Positions 1-11,473 of a stretch of 64,000 nt of DNA are shown here, piece by piece. Source of the stretch: Caulobacter sp. UNC358MFTsu5.1 (GTDB lineage Bacteria; Pseudomonadota; Alphaproteobacteria; Caulobacterales; Caulobacteraceae). A model generated the notes under the pieces. That model was not told where the DNA came from. It did no database searches and saw nothing but the letters and a program-made list of their open reading frames with translations. The position numbers and the translations under genes were made by a program. The stretch is taken from positions 186,092 to 250,091 of the forward strand of contig NZ_JONW01000010.1 in NCBI RefSeq assembly GCF_000712075.1, written 5' to 3'. The first letter of the stretch is position 1. Every line of letters starts with the position of its first letter.

Positions 1-1
1 C

Positions 2-601
2 AAGGTGACCTTCGACCAGGTCTACCAGGCCTATCGCGAGCAGGTGGCGGCGCTCTACGAGGGCGGGGTGGACCTCTTCCTGATCGAGACCATCACCGAC
101 ACGCTGAACTGCAAGGCCGCGATCAAGGCGATCCTGGACCTGCGCGACGAGGGCCACGAGGAGCTGCCGATCTGGATCAGCGGCACCATCACCGACCGCT
201 CGGGCCGCACCCTGTCGGGCCAGACGGCCGAGGCGTTCTGGAACTCGATCAAGCACTGCAAGCCGTTCGCCGTGGGCTTCAACTGCGCCCTGGGCGCCGA
301 CCTGATGCGCCCGCACATCGCCGAGATGGCCCGCATCGCCGACACCCTGGTCGCCGCCTATCCGAACGCCGGCCTGCCCAACGCCATGGGCGAGTACGAC
401 GAGGAGCCGCACCAGACCGGCCACCAGCTGCACGAGTGGGCCAAGGACGGCATCGTCAACATCCTGGGCGGCTGCTGCGGCACCACCCCCGACCACATCC
501 GCCATGTGGCCGACGAGGTGCGCGGCGTGAAGCCCCGGGCCATCCCCGAGCGTCCCAAGGCCATGCGCTTGGCGGGCCTGGAACCGTTCGAGCTGGCTTA
601 A
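2..601 (+). CDS. metH: Methionine synthase, homocysteine-binding half (5' end outside window)
   Basis: The reading frame is open at the window edge, so this is the C-terminal 199 residues of a longer protein. It matches the homocysteine S-methyltransferase (Hcy) barrel of cobalamin-dependent methionine synthase: a cysteine in VGFNCALG and the zinc-binding pair in GGCCGTTPDHI near the end supply the thiolate ligands that activate homocysteine. The protein stops after this domain, and the pterin, B12 and activation domains are encoded separately at 2010-4679, a split arrangement known in Caulobacter. It is followed after 3 bases by an ATP-grasp gene, probably in one operon. Confidence 0.93.
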   Translation, partial: KVTFDQVYQAYREQVAALYEGGVDLFLIETITDTLNCKAAIKAILDLRDEGHEELPIWISGTITDRSGRTLSGQTAEAFWNSIKHCKPFAVGFNCALGADLMRPHIAEMARIADTLVAAYPNAGLPNAMGEYDEEPHQTGHQLHEWAKDGIVNILGGCCGTTPDHIRHVADEVRGVKPRAIPERPKAMRLAGLEPFELA

Positions 602-604
602 GAG

Positions 605-1609
605 ATGCGCACCACTCTTCTCTTCGGCGGCATGAGCCGCGAGCGCCTGGTCTCGGTGGCCAGCGCCAAGGCTCTGGCCAAGGCGCTGCCCGAGGCCGAC
701 CTGTGGTTCTGGGCGCCCGACGACCAGGTCTACATCGCCAGCGACGCGGTGCTGCAGGGCCATGAGCGGCCGTTCGAGATCGACCTGCCGACCGAAGGCG
801 CGCCGATCGGCGGCATCGAGGCCGCGCTCGACAAGGCCAAGGCCGAGGACCGCGTGCTGTTCCTGGGCATGCACGGCGGCGCGGCCGAGAACGGCGACCT
901 GGCGGCCCTCTGCGAGGCGCGGGGCGTGGCCTTCACCGGCTCGGACAGCAAGTCCAGCCGCCTGGCCTTCGACAAGATCGCCACCAAGGCCGCCGTGGCC
1001 AAGGCCGGGGTCGTCGCCCCCTCGACGGTCGAGCTGGCCGATGCGGAAGCCGCGCTGGCCCAGTACGGCAAGCTGGTCGCCAAGCCGGTGGCCGACGGCT
1101 CCAGCTACGGCCTGATCTTCGTCAGCCAGGCCGCCGACCTGGACGCGCTTCGGGCCGCCGCCGCGCGCGAGGCCTATGTGATCGAGCCCTTCGTGACCGG
1201 CTTCGAGGCCACCTGCGGGGTGCTGGAGCAGGACGGCGAGGTCTTCGCCCTGCCGCCGGTCGAAATCCGCCCGGCCGACGGCGCCTTCGACTATGTCGGC
1301 AAGTACCTGGCCAAGACGACGGAAGAGATCTGCCCGGCCACCTTCGCGCCGCAGATCAACGCCGCCATGCAGGACGCCGCCCTGAAGGCCCACAAGACCG
1401 TGGGCGCCGGCGGCTATTCGCGCAGCGACTTCATCGTCAGCCCCAACGGCCCGATCTTCCTGGAGATCAACACCCTGCCGGGCATGACGGCCGCCTCGCT
1501 GTATCCCAAGTCGCTGAAGGCCCAGGGGATCGCGTTCCGCGACTTCCTGGACGGCCAGATCGCCCTGGCGGTCGCGCGCGCCAAACGCGTCAGCGAAGGG
1601 GCGGCCTGA
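605..1609 (+). CDS. D-alanine--D-alanine ligase family ATP-grasp protein
   Basis: This 334-residue protein has the fold and motifs of D-Ala-D-Ala ligases: an N-terminal LLFGGMSRER segment like the Ddl GG(x)S(x)E loop, LGMHGGAAENG in the first third, an ATP-grasp core, and the C-terminal signature YSRSDFIV...LEINTLPGMT, which carries the Mg-binding Glu and Asn. It is not beside cell-wall genes. It lies between the two halves of metH with 3-base and 2-base gaps, so it may be a second, non-mur Ddl or a ligase for another amino acid pair. Family assignment is firm; substrate is open. Confidence 0.85.
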   Translation: MRTTLLFGGMSRERLVSVASAKALAKALPEADLWFWAPDDQVYIASDAVLQGHERPFEIDLPTEGAPIGGIEAALDKAKAEDRVLFLGMHGGAAENGDLAALCEARGVAFTGSDSKSSRLAFDKIATKAAVAKAGVVAPSTVELADAEAALAQYGKLVAKPVADGSSYGLIFVSQAADLDALRAAAAREAYVIEPFVTGFEATCGVLEQDGEVFALPPVEIRPADGAFDYVGKYLAKTTEEICPATFAPQINAAMQDAALKAHKTVGAGGYSRSDFIVSPNGPIFLEINTLPGMTAASLYPKSLKAQGIAFRDFLDGQIALAVARAKRVSEGAA

Positions 1610-1611
1610 CC

Positions 1612-2009
1612 ATGAGCGCCTGGGCCCACGGACCTTTCGACAACGACGACGCGCTGGACTTCATCGAAGACCTGGCCGAGGCGCCCGGCTGGCGCACGAT
1701 CACGCAGGCGCTCGACCACGTCTCCAAGACGGCGGGCTATTTGGAGGCCCCCGAGGGCCAGATCGCCGTGGCCGCCGCCGCCATCGTCGCGGCCGCGGTC
1801 GGCGAGGCGACGATCCTTCCCGACAATCACCGCGAGCTGAAAGCCGCCCTCGGCGCGCCGCCGGAAGGCTCGGTCGCCCTGGCGCGGTCGGCCCTGGCCC
1901 GCGTGGTGGCCCCGGCTTCCGAACTCGACGAACTCTGGCAGGAGGGTGACGGCCACGACGCGTGGCTCACCCAGATCGCCGCCCTGCAATCGACCTTGAG
2001 CAAAGCCCA

Positions 2010-2013
<4 letters not shown>
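1612..2013 (+). CDS. DUF4259 family protein
   Basis: This small acidic protein of 133 residues opens with [20 protein letters not shown], the typical start of DUF4259 proteins, and is mostly helical with Ala-rich segments. It has no signal peptide or membrane segment. It begins 2 bases after the ATP-grasp gene, and its stop codon overlaps the metH start (ATGA at 2010), so translation is probably coupled. Function unknown. Confidence 0.8.
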
Positions 2014-4679
<2,666 letters not shown>

Positions 4680-4680
4680 C

Positions 4681-4790
4681 CCCCTCAGTCGCTCCGCGAC
4701 AGCTCCCCAAGAGGGGGAGCATCTGCTCGGTGTAGATCCTCCCCCTTTGGGGGAGGTGGCCCGAAGGGCCGGAGGGGGCTGGGCCGCCTA
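4681..4790. repeat. Intergenic hairpin cluster, REP-like
   Basis: Three short palindromes fill the gap between convergent metH and the LysR gene: GCTCCCC/GGGGAGC (4702-4720), CCTCCCCC-ttt-GGGGGAGG (4738-4756) and GGCCC-gaa-GGGCC (4759-4769). There is no T-run, so this looks more like a dispersed repeat than a plain terminator, though it could end transcripts from both sides. Confidence 0.6.
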
Positions 4791-5717
4791 AGGCGCCGGA
4801 CACCGTTCCGCCGTGTCCTTCAGCCGCTCGATCAGCCAGCGTCCCGCCGGACCCGGCGGTGTGTCGGCGCGATGGGCGGCGTACATGGGCATGATGTAGC
4901 CGCCGGCCGGGGCGTCGCGCATCTTCAGCTCGACCAGGTCGCCGGCGGCGATGTCGTCCTCGACCCGATCCCAGGGCATGCCGCCCCAGCCCAGGCCCGC
5001 GCGCAGGAAGGCGTGCTTGGCGCCCATGTCGGCCAGCCGCCAGGTGCGGGCCGAGAACACCCCGAACTCCCGGCCTTCTGTCAGCTTCGAACGGTCGGTC
5101 AGCACCAGCTGGATGTGACCCGCCACGTCCTCGGGGCTCAGCGGGCCGGGCAGGGCGGCCAGGGGATGGCCGGCGGCGGCCACCTGCACCATGCGCAGCG
5201 AGATCAGCCGCTCGCGCGTCAGTTCCGGCGGCGCGTCGGGCAGCGAGCCCATCACGCCGAAGGCGCAGCGGCCGTCCAGCACGGGCGCCAGCACCGCGCC
5301 CAGGGCCTCGACATGGATGCGCAACGTGGTGTCGGGGAAGTGGTGCTGGAAGTCGCCGATGGCGTGGGTCAGCACCACCATCGGGAACAGCACGTCGACC
5401 ACGATCGAGACCTCGGGCTCCAGCCCTCCGGCCAGGCTGGCGGCGCGGGCCTTGAAGGCGTCCATGCGCCCGGCCACCTCGCGCGCCTCGACCAGCAGCG
5501 CCCGGCCGGCCTCGGTCAGGACGGGTAGGCGGGCGGCGCGGTCGAACAGCCGCACGCCGATCTGGCCCTCGAGGTTGGCCAGGGTCTGGCTGACCACCGA
5601 CTGGGCCCGGCCCAGCCTGCGTCCGGCCGCCGAGAAGCTGCCCTCGTCGGCGGCGGCCAGGAAGGTGCGCATCTGGTCGAGGGTGACGCCGTCCAACATC
5701 GATCGATCCTCATCCAT
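4788..5717 (-). CDS. LysR-family transcriptional regulator
   Basis: This 309-residue protein has an N-terminal winged helix-turn-helix (LDQMRTFLAAADEGSFSAAG, then LGRAQSVVSQTLANLE, residues about 12-55) and a LysR effector-binding domain. It is divergent from azoR with a 103-base gap holding a T-N11-A palindrome, so it most likely controls azoR and itself. The start at 5717 leaves a short MDEDRS leader; Met7 (5699) is an alternative. The effector is not predictable; quinone or azo-type electrophiles would fit the neighbour. Confidence 0.9.
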   Translation of the reverse strand: MDEDRSMLDGVTLDQMRTFLAAADEGSFSAAGRRLGRAQSVVSQTLANLEGQIGVRLFDRAARLPVLTEAGRALLVEAREVAGRMDAFKARAASLAGGLEPEVSIVVDVLFPMVVLTHAIGDFQHHFPDTTLRIHVEALGAVLAPVLDGRCAFGVMGSLPDAPPELTRERLISLRMVQVAAAGHPLAALPGPLSPEDVAGHIQLVLTDRSKLTEGREFGVFSARTWRLADMGAKHAFLRAGLGWGGMPWDRVEDDIAAGDLVELKMRDAPAGGYIMPMYAAHRADTPPGPAGRWLIERLKDTAERCPAP

Positions 5718-5729
5718 CGGTTCTGGCGA

Positions 5730-5742
5730 TGGATATCATCCA
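5730..5742. promoter_or_regulatory. Putative LysR box
   Basis: TGGAT-atc-ATCCA is a perfect 5+3+5 inverted repeat with the T-N11-A spacing of LysR-type sites. It lies 12 bases from the regulator's start codon and 78 bases from the azoR start, the usual place for an autoregulated divergent pair. Confidence 0.55.
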
Positions 5743-5820
5743 ATCATATAGGCTGCTGCGCTGGGTTCGAAAGGCCTAAATCACCCGTCGCGCCATAGGG
5801 CGCTTCGGAGTTCCAAGGTC

Positions 5821-6429
5821 ATGAAACTGCTTCACATCGATTCCAGCATCCTGGGCGCCGGCTCGGTGAGCCGCACGCTGTCGGCCGCGATCGTCGCCGC
5901 CCAGACCGCCCAGCATACCGGTCTCGACATCGTCTATCGCGACCTGGCCGCCCAGCCGCTGGACCACCTGACGGGCGCCCACCTGGCCGCCGGCCAGGGC
6001 GCGACGCCGGAGAGCGCCGCGATCGCCGCCGACATCGCCTCGGGCCAGGCCGCCATCGACGAGTTCCTGGCCGCCGACATCGTGGTGATCGGCGCGCCGA
6101 TGTACAATTTCTCGATCTCCAGCCAGCTGAAGGCCTGGATCGACCGCGTCGCCGTGGCCGGCCGCACCTTCCGCTATACCGAGAACGGCCCCGAGGGCCT
6201 GGCCGGCGGCAAGACGGTGATCATCGCCTCGTCGCGCGGCGGCTATTACGGCGAGGGCACGTCCGCCGCCGTCATGGACCACCAGGAGACCTATCTGAAG
6301 GGCCTGTTCGGTTTCCTGGGCGTCACCGACATCCGCTTCATCCGCGCGGAGGGCGTGGCCCTGGGCGAGGAAGCCCGCGGCAAGTCGCTGGAAACCGCCC
6401 AGGGCGAGATCCTGAAGCTGGCGGCCTAG
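5821..6429 (+). CDS. azoR: FMN-dependent NADH-azoreductase
   Basis: This 202-residue flavodoxin-fold protein has full AzoR length. It opens with [16 protein letters not shown], the FMN-phosphate loop, and carries the diagnostic [12 protein letters not shown] (residues 93-104) plus [10 protein letters not shown] near residue 140 for the isoalloxazine. AzoR enzymes are homodimeric cytoplasmic quinone/azo reductases that use NADH and protect against thiol-reactive quinones. The divergent LysR gene suggests inducible expression. Confidence 0.93.
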   Translation: MKLLHIDSSILGAGSVSRTLSAAIVAAQTAQHTGLDIVYRDLAAQPLDHLTGAHLAAGQGATPESAAIAADIASGQAAIDEFLAADIVVIGAPMYNFSISSQLKAWIDRVAVAGRTFRYTENGPEGLAGGKTVIIASSRGGYYGEGTSAAVMDHQETYLKGLFGFLGVTDIRFIRAEGVALGEEARGKSLETAQGEILKLAA

Positions 6430-6450
6430 AGGTCGCGCTCCGGACCCGCG

Positions 6451-7071
6451 TCAGGCGTCGGTCCGGAGGCTGTCCATCAGCCCGTCCCATCCCGCCATCG
6501 TGGCCCGGACGATCCCCTCGAGGGTCGCCCGGGTCGCGCCGTCCCGGGCCTGGATCGACATGCCCTGCTGGACGGTGGCCAGATAGGTGGCGACGGCTCG
6601 GACATCGGTTCCGGCCGGCACGTCGCCCTCGACCTGGCCCCGCCGGAGCCGGGCTTCCAGCAGATCGATCGCGCCGGCCCGGCCGCGCACCAGCGCCTCG
6701 CGCAGGGCCCCGTTGGCGTCGCCGCCGGGCAGGGCCGACAGCACCACCATGCAGCCCGGCGGCTTGTCGGGCCGGGTGAAGGCGCGGGCCGAGGCCGTCA
6801 GCATGCCTTCGCACGCCTCCCGCGCCGTGGCGGCCGTCTCCAGCCCGCCCCAGATCCCTTCGTTTTCGGTGGCCCCGTACAGGGCCAAGGCTTCGGCGAA
6901 CAGCGCCTCCTTGCAGCCGAAGGCCGCGTAGAGGCTGGGCGAGGCGATGCCCATGGCGGTCGTCAGCTCGCTCATGGACGCGCCCTCGTAGCCGCGCGCC
7001 CAGAACACTTCCATCGCCCTCGCCAGGGCCGCGTCGCGGTCGAAACCCCGCGGTCGTCCTCGTTCCGCCAT
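6451..7071 (-). CDS. TetR-family transcriptional regulator
   Basis: This 206-residue protein has an N-terminal TetR helix-turn-helix (FDRDAALARAMEVFWARGYEGASMSEL...SLYAAFGCKEALF, residues about 10-55) and a helical ligand-binding C-terminus. It is divergent from an SDR gene across 111 bases that hold two copies of a TTCTGTATCGATCGA element. By analogy with similar pairs it probably represses the SDR gene and itself; ligand unknown. Confidence 0.92.
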   Translation of the reverse strand: MAERGRPRGFDRDAALARAMEVFWARGYEGASMSELTTAMGIASPSLYAAFGCKEALFAEALALYGATENEGIWGGLETAATAREACEGMLTASARAFTRPDKPPGCMVVLSALPGGDANGALREALVRGRAGAIDLLEARLRRGQVEGDVPAGTDVRAVATYLATVQQGMSIQARDGATRATLEGIVRATMAGWDGLMDSLRTDA

Positions 7072-7094
7072 TGTGAAATCGCAACTTTCATGAA

Positions 7095-7171
7095 TTCTGT
7101 ATCGATCGATAAATAAGGCCCTTGATCTGGGGCGACAAGGTCATAGCTATTTCTGTATCGATCGACACAGA
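7095..7171. promoter_or_regulatory. Tandem operators for the divergent TetR/SDR pair
   Basis: The 15-mer TTCTGTATCGATCGA occurs at 7095-7109 and again at 7151-7165, 56 bases apart. The first is centred on the perfect palindrome TATCGATCGATA (7100-7111); the second extends to TCTGTatcgatcgacACAGA (7152-7171), palindromic apart from one symmetric mismatched pair. One copy lies near each start codon. The second ends 12 bases before the SDR start codon and abuts its AAAGGA ribosome site. Confidence 0.7.
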
Positions 7172-7182
7172 AAGGAATCGAT

Positions 7183-7923
7183 ATGAGCGATCTCAGCGGG
7201 AAGCGCGCCCTGGTCACCGGCGCCAGTCGGGGCATCGGCGCGGCCATCGCCCTGCGCCTGGCCCAGGACGGCGCCGACGTGGCGATCACCTACGAACGGT
7301 CGGCCGACAAGGCCGCCGAAGTGGTCAGGAGCATAGAGGCCCTCGGCCGCAAGGCCGTCGCCCTGAAGGCGGACGCCGCCGATCCGGCCGCCGTGCGCCA
7401 GGCGGTGGACGACGCCGCGGCGGCGCTGGGCGGGCTGGACATCCTGGTCAACAACGCCGGCCTGGCGCGCGGCGGGCCGATCGAGGGCCTGACCCTGGAC
7501 GACATCGACGCGATCCTGGCCGTCAACGTCCGCGCCGTGGTCGTGGCCTCGCAGGCCGCCGCCCGTTACCTGCCGCAGGGCGGCCGCATCATCTCGATCG
7601 GCAGCTGCCTGGCCGAGCGCGTCTTCACCCCCGGCATTTCCATGTACGCCATGAGCAAGTCGGCCCTGGTCGGCTGGACCAAGGGCCTGGCCCGCGACCT
7701 GGGTCCGCGCGGGATCACCGTCAATGTCGTGCATCCGGGTCCGACCGACACCGACATGAACCCCGCCAGCGGACCCCAGGCCGACGGCCTGCGCGCCCAG
7801 ATGGCGATCCCGGAATACGGCAAGCCCGAGGACATCGCCGCCCTGGTGGCCTTCGTGGCCGGCCCGGAAGGCCGGTTCATCAACGGCGCGGGCCTGACCA
7901 TCGACGGCGGCGTCAACGCCTAA
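7183..7923 (+). CDS. Short-chain dehydrogenase/reductase, FabG-like
   Basis: This 246-residue classical SDR has TGASRGIG for NAD(P) binding (residues about 13-20), NNAG, the catalytic Ser in ISIGSC, and YAMSK. The C-terminus ends with the usual INGAGLTIDGG. It is probably a soluble ketone or aldehyde reductase. It is divergently paired with a TetR gene and preceded by two copies of a palindromic element, so it is likely substrate-induced. Substrate cannot be read from sequence. Confidence 0.92.
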   Translation: MSDLSGKRALVTGASRGIGAAIALRLAQDGADVAITYERSADKAAEVVRSIEALGRKAVALKADAADPAAVRQAVDDAAAALGGLDILVNNAGLARGGPIEGLTLDDIDAILAVNVRAVVVASQAAARYLPQGGRIISIGSCLAERVFTPGISMYAMSKSALVGWTKGLARDLGPRGITVNVVHPGPTDTDMNPASGPQADGLRAQMAIPEYGKPEDIAALVAFVAGPEGRFINGAGLTIDGGVNA

Positions 7924-7932
7924 ACGACCGAA

Positions 7933-7967
7933 ACGGGGACGCAGGCTCGGCGAGTGTGCGTCCCCGT
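7933..7967. terminator. GGGGAC-type hairpin after SDR gene
   Basis: ACGGGGACGCA (7933-7943) and TGCGTCCCCGT (7957-7967) form an 11-base-pair perfect stem with a 13-base loop, 9 bases after the SDR stop. No U-tract follows. It belongs to the GGGGAC...GTCCCC family also seen at 11441, 20231 and 29756. Confidence 0.55.
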
Positions 7968-8008
7968 CGAACTCGGCTAGGTTTCCCGGCGAATCCGGGA
8001 GACCCAGC

Positions 8009-9841
8009 ATGAGCCAGTTCAATCGACGCGACGTTCTGGCGCTGGGCGCCGCCACCCTGGCCCTGGGGACGACGGGCAAGGCCCTCGCCGCCGCATCCGG
8101 CGACGCCGCCGCCGAGGCCCTGCTGTCCCAGGTCGCCGAGGACCTGATGCGGGAATATCCCGAGAACGCCTCGGCCCTGGGTCTGGACAAGGACAAGCGC
8201 GCCGCCCTGAAGTCCAGTCTGACCGACCGCTCGTTGGAGGGCCGGGCCAAGCTGGCCGCCGCCGCCAAGGCCCGGGTGGCCAAGATGAAGGCGGTTGACC
8301 GCAAGACCCTCAGCCCCGCCGCCGCGCTCGACCTGGGCGTGGTCCAGACCGCCCACGAACTGGCCGTCGAGGGTTTCGACTTCCCCTATGGCGACGCCAT
8401 CGGCCTGTCGTCGCAGTGGTCGTACCGCAACGCGCCGTATGTGGTGGCCCAGAACACCGGGGCGTTCGTCGAGACGCCGGACTTCCTGGACAGCCTGCAC
8501 GGCGTGGCCAATGCGGCGGACGTCGAGTCCTACCTGCATCGCCTGGAGCTCTACGCCGCCCAGCTGGACGGCGAGACGGCGCGCCTGAAGCACGACGGCG
8601 CCCAGGGCGTGATCGCGCCGGACTTCCTGCTGGACAAGACGCTGAAGCAGCAGAAGGGCGCCCGCGCCCAGCCGATCGCGGACTGGGGTCTGGTCGCCGG
8701 CCTGGCCAAGAAGGCCAAGGACATCCCGGGCGACCACGCCCGCCGCGCCGCCGCCATCGTCGAGGGCAAGATCGCCCCGGCCATGGACCGCCAGATCGCC
8801 GAGCTGCTGGCCCACCGCGCCAAGGCCACGTCGGACGCCGGCGCCTGGAAGCTGCCGAACGGCGAGGCCTACTACGCCTGGGCGCTGCGGGCCGGCACCA
8901 CCAGCCGCATGACGCCCGACGAGGTCCACCAGATGGGCCAGGAGCAGCTCAAGGCGTTGTTCGCCCGCATGGACGGTCTGCTGAAGGCCCAGGGCCTGAC
9001 CCAGGGCAGCGTCGGCGCGCGGATGAAGGCGCTGGGCGAGAAGCCCGAGAACCTGTTCCCCAACACCGACGAGGGCCGGGCCCAGATCCTGGCCTATCTG
9101 AACGGCCGGGTGGCCGACATCCGCACGCGCCTGCCCAAGGCCTTCGCGACGCTGGTGCCGGGCAACCTGCTGATCAAGCGGGTGCCGGTCGAGATCCAGG
9201 ACGGCGCGCCGGGCGGCTATGCGGCGGCCGGTTCGATCGACGGGACCGTGCCCGGCAACTACTACATCAACCTGCGCGACACGGGCATGTGGCCGCGCTA
9301 CGGCCTGCCGACCCTGACCTATCACGAGGGCCTGCCGGGCCACATCTGGCAGGGCGAGTACACCTACAAGCTGCCGCTGGTGCGCTCGCTGCTGGCCTTC
9401 AACGCCTATTCGGAAGGCTGGGCGCTGTACGCCGAGCAGCTGGCCGACGAGCTGGGCGTCTACGAGGGCGATCCGCTGGGCCAGCTGGGCTATCTGCAGT
9501 CCATCGCCTTCCGCGCCTGCCGCCTGGTGGTCGATACGGGCATCCACGCCAAGCGCTGGACCCGCGACCAGGCCATCGACTGGTTCGTCACCACCAACGG
9601 CTCGACCCGCGAGGAGGTGCAGGGCGAGGTGGACCGCTACTGCGCCTGGCCGGGCCAGGCCTGCGGCTACAAGGTGGGTCACAGCGAGATCGTCCGCCTG
9701 CGGAGCAAGGCCCAGGCGGCGCTGGGCGGCCGCTTCGACCTGCGCACCTTCGACGACGCGGTGGTGATGGGCGGCAACGTCCCGCTGACCGAACTGGAGG
9801 GCGTGATCGACACGTACATCGCGGGTAGGCGCGCGGTTTAA
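8009..9841 (+). CDS. DUF885 family protein, Tat-exported putative metallopeptidase
   Basis: This 610-residue protein starts with a twin-arginine signal (FNRRDVLALGAATLALG) cleaved near AAAS. The body is the DUF885 family, and the conserved HEGLPGH motif begins at His439, inside YHEGLPGHIWQGEY. The two His and the Glu of such a motif resemble a metal-binding gluzincin site, and a few family members are described as carboxypeptidase-like. It is likely periplasmic. It sits between hairpin repeats with no obvious operon partner. Family call is strong; activity is inferred. Confidence 0.88.
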   Translation: MSQFNRRDVLALGAATLALGTTGKALAAASGDAAAEALLSQVAEDLMREYPENASALGLDKDKRAALKSSLTDRSLEGRAKLAAAAKARVAKMKAVDRKTLSPAAALDLGVVQTAHELAVEGFDFPYGDAIGLSSQWSYRNAPYVVAQNTGAFVETPDFLDSLHGVANAADVESYLHRLELYAAQLDGETARLKHDGAQGVIAPDFLLDKTLKQQKGARAQPIADWGLVAGLAKKAKDIPGDHARRAAAIVEGKIAPAMDRQIAELLAHRAKATSDAGAWKLPNGEAYYAWALRAGTTSRMTPDEVHQMGQEQLKALFARMDGLLKAQGLTQGSVGARMKALGEKPENLFPNTDEGRAQILAYLNGRVADIRTRLPKAFATLVPGNLLIKRVPVEIQDGAPGGYAAAGSIDGTVPGNYYINLRDTGMWPRYGLPTLTYHEGLPGHIWQGEYTYKLPLVRSLLAFNAYSEGWALYAEQLADELGVYEGDPLGQLGYLQSIAFRACRLVVDTGIHAKRWTRDQAIDWFVTTNGSTREEVQGEVDRYCAWPGQACGYKVGHSEIVRLRSKAQAALGGRFDLRTFDDAVVMGGNVPLTELEGVIDTYIAGRRAV

Positions 9842-9853
9842 GGCCCCATAAAC

Positions 9854-9885
9854 CCGCTCATCCCGGCATTCGCCGGGATGAGCGG
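9854..9885. repeat. REP-like 32-base palindrome
   Basis: CCGCTCATCCCGGC followed by attc and GCCGGGATGAGCGG forms an almost perfect hairpin just after the DUF885 gene. The same sequence occurs at 42970-43001 and inverted at 42875-42906. Confidence 0.8.
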
Positions 9886-9984
9886 AGCAGGGGATGCCGG
9901 GGGAGCTAGCCAAAGCTATCGATTTACCCCCATCCTCTTCCCGCACGGGGGCGTTCGATCCCCGGCGGGCATAAGGGGGCGAAC

Positions 9985-11433
9985 GTGGGCGACAAGGGCA
10001 TCAACCGCCGGGCGCTGGGCGCGCTCGCCGTGGGCGGGGCGGCCGCCGCGAGCCTGAGCGGCTGCGAGCGGGCCGGGCCGACCGAGGCGACCGTCAAGTC
10101 GCGGCAATTCCCCAGCGACTTCGTCTGGGGCGTGGCCACGGCGGCCTTCCAGACCGAGGGCTCGCCCACCGCCGACGGACGCGGCGCCACCATCTGGGAC
10201 ACGTTCGAGAAGCTGCCCGGCAAGATCAAGGACGGCTCGAACGCCGACGTCGCCACCGACAGCTACCGTCGCTACGCCGAGGACGTCGATCTGATCGCCG
10301 GGGCGGGGCTGAAGGCCTTCCGCTTCTCGATGGCCTGGTCGCGGGTGCTGCCGACCGGGTCGGGCACGGTCAACGCCGCGGGCCTGGACCACTACGAGCG
10401 GCTGGTCGACGCGTGCCTGGCCAAGGGGATCGCGCCCTACGCCACCCTGTTCCACTGGGACCTGCCCCAGGCCCTGCAGGACAAGGGCGGCTGGAGCGCG
10501 CGCGACACCGCCAAGAGCTTCGCCGACTACGCCGCCGCCGTGGCCGGGCGCATGGGCGACCGCCTCAAGCACTTCATCACCCTCAACGAGCCGGCCGTGC
10601 ACACGGTGTTCGGCCACGTGCTGGGCGAGCACGCGCCGGGGCTGAAGGACATCGCCCTGCTGGGTCCCACCACCCACCACATGAACCTGGGGCAGGGGCT
10701 GGCGATCCAGGCCCTGCGGGCGGCCCACGGCGACCTCAAGATCGGCACGACCCAGGCGCTGCAGCCCTGCCGGCCGGCGGGCGGGGCGGCGGCGTTCTGG
10801 AACCGCCCGGCGTCGAGCGGGCTGGACGCCCTGTGGAACCGCGCCTGGCTGGACCCGCTGCTGAAGGGGACCTATCCGGGGCTGATGGACGACTTCCTCA
10901 AGGGGCACGTCCGCGACGGCGACCTGAAGACCGTCCGGCAGCCGATCGACTTCCTGGGGGTCAACTACTACGCCCCGGCCTATGTGAAGCTGGACCTGGC
11001 CAGCCCCAGCCATATCGCGCCCGGCGCGCCGCCGAAGGGCGCGGAACTGGACGCCTTCGGCCGCCAGATCGACCCGTCTGGCCTGGCCGAGGTGCTGAAG
11101 ATGGTCCGCGACGACTACGGCAACCCGCCGGTGATGATCACCGAGAACGGCTGTTCGGACCCGTTCGGCAACGGCCCGGCGGTGATCGACGACGGCTTCC
11201 GCAGCCAGTACCTGCGCCGCCACCTGGAGGCGGTGAAGAGCGCCATGGAGTCCGGCTCGCGGATCGGCGGCTACTTCACCTGGACCCTGATCGACAATTG
11301 GGAGTGGGACATCGGCTACACGTCGAAGTTCGGCCTGGTGGCGATGGACCGGACCACGGGCGTGCGCACGCCCAAGGCGTCTTACGCCTGGTTCAGGCAG
11401 GTGGCGACGACGGGGACGTTGCCGACGGCGTAG
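9985..11433 (+). CDS. GH1 beta-glucosidase, predicted Tat lipoprotein
   Basis: This 482-residue glycoside hydrolase family 1 enzyme has FVWGVATAAFQTEG at the barrel start, the acid/base Glu202 in TLNEP and the nucleophile Glu387 in ITENG, so it is expected to be active as a retaining beta-glycosidase. The N-terminus is unusual for GH1: NRRALGALAVGG looks like a twin-arginine motif and is followed by a lipobox, LSGC, which would anchor the enzyme to a membrane after export. GTG at 9985 is the start. No transporter lies next to it. Confidence 0.92.
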   Translation: MGDKGINRRALGALAVGGAAAASLSGCERAGPTEATVKSRQFPSDFVWGVATAAFQTEGSPTADGRGATIWDTFEKLPGKIKDGSNADVATDSYRRYAEDVDLIAGAGLKAFRFSMAWSRVLPTGSGTVNAAGLDHYERLVDACLAKGIAPYATLFHWDLPQALQDKGGWSARDTAKSFADYAAAVAGRMGDRLKHFITLNEPAVHTVFGHVLGEHAPGLKDIALLGPTTHHMNLGQGLAIQALRAAHGDLKIGTTQALQPCRPAGGAAAFWNRPASSGLDALWNRAWLDPLLKGTYPGLMDDFLKGHVRDGDLKTVRQPIDFLGVNYYAPAYVKLDLASPSHIAPGAPPKGAELDAFGRQIDPSGLAEVLKMVRDDYGNPPVMITENGCSDPFGNGPAVIDDGFRSQYLRRHLEAVKSAMESGSRIGGYFTWTLIDNWEWDIGYTSKFGLVAMDRTTGVRTPKASYAWFRQVATTGTLPTA

Positions 11434-11440
11434 ACGCGGC

Positions 11441-11468
11441 CGGGGACATGCGCAGGCGCATGTCCCCG
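11441..11468. terminator. Bidirectional terminator-like hairpin
   Basis: CGGGGACATGCGC (11441-11453) and GCGCATGTCCCCG (11456-11468) are a 13-base perfect inverted repeat with a 2-base loop. It sits exactly between the ends of convergent genes at 11433 and 11474, which suits a shared terminator. Confidence 0.65.
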
Positions 11469-11473
11469 ATCGT

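Noticed and set aside
7913-9946. 677-residue minus-strand frame
   Set aside because: It is antisense to the DUF885 gene, which has a Tat signal and the HEGLPGH motif.
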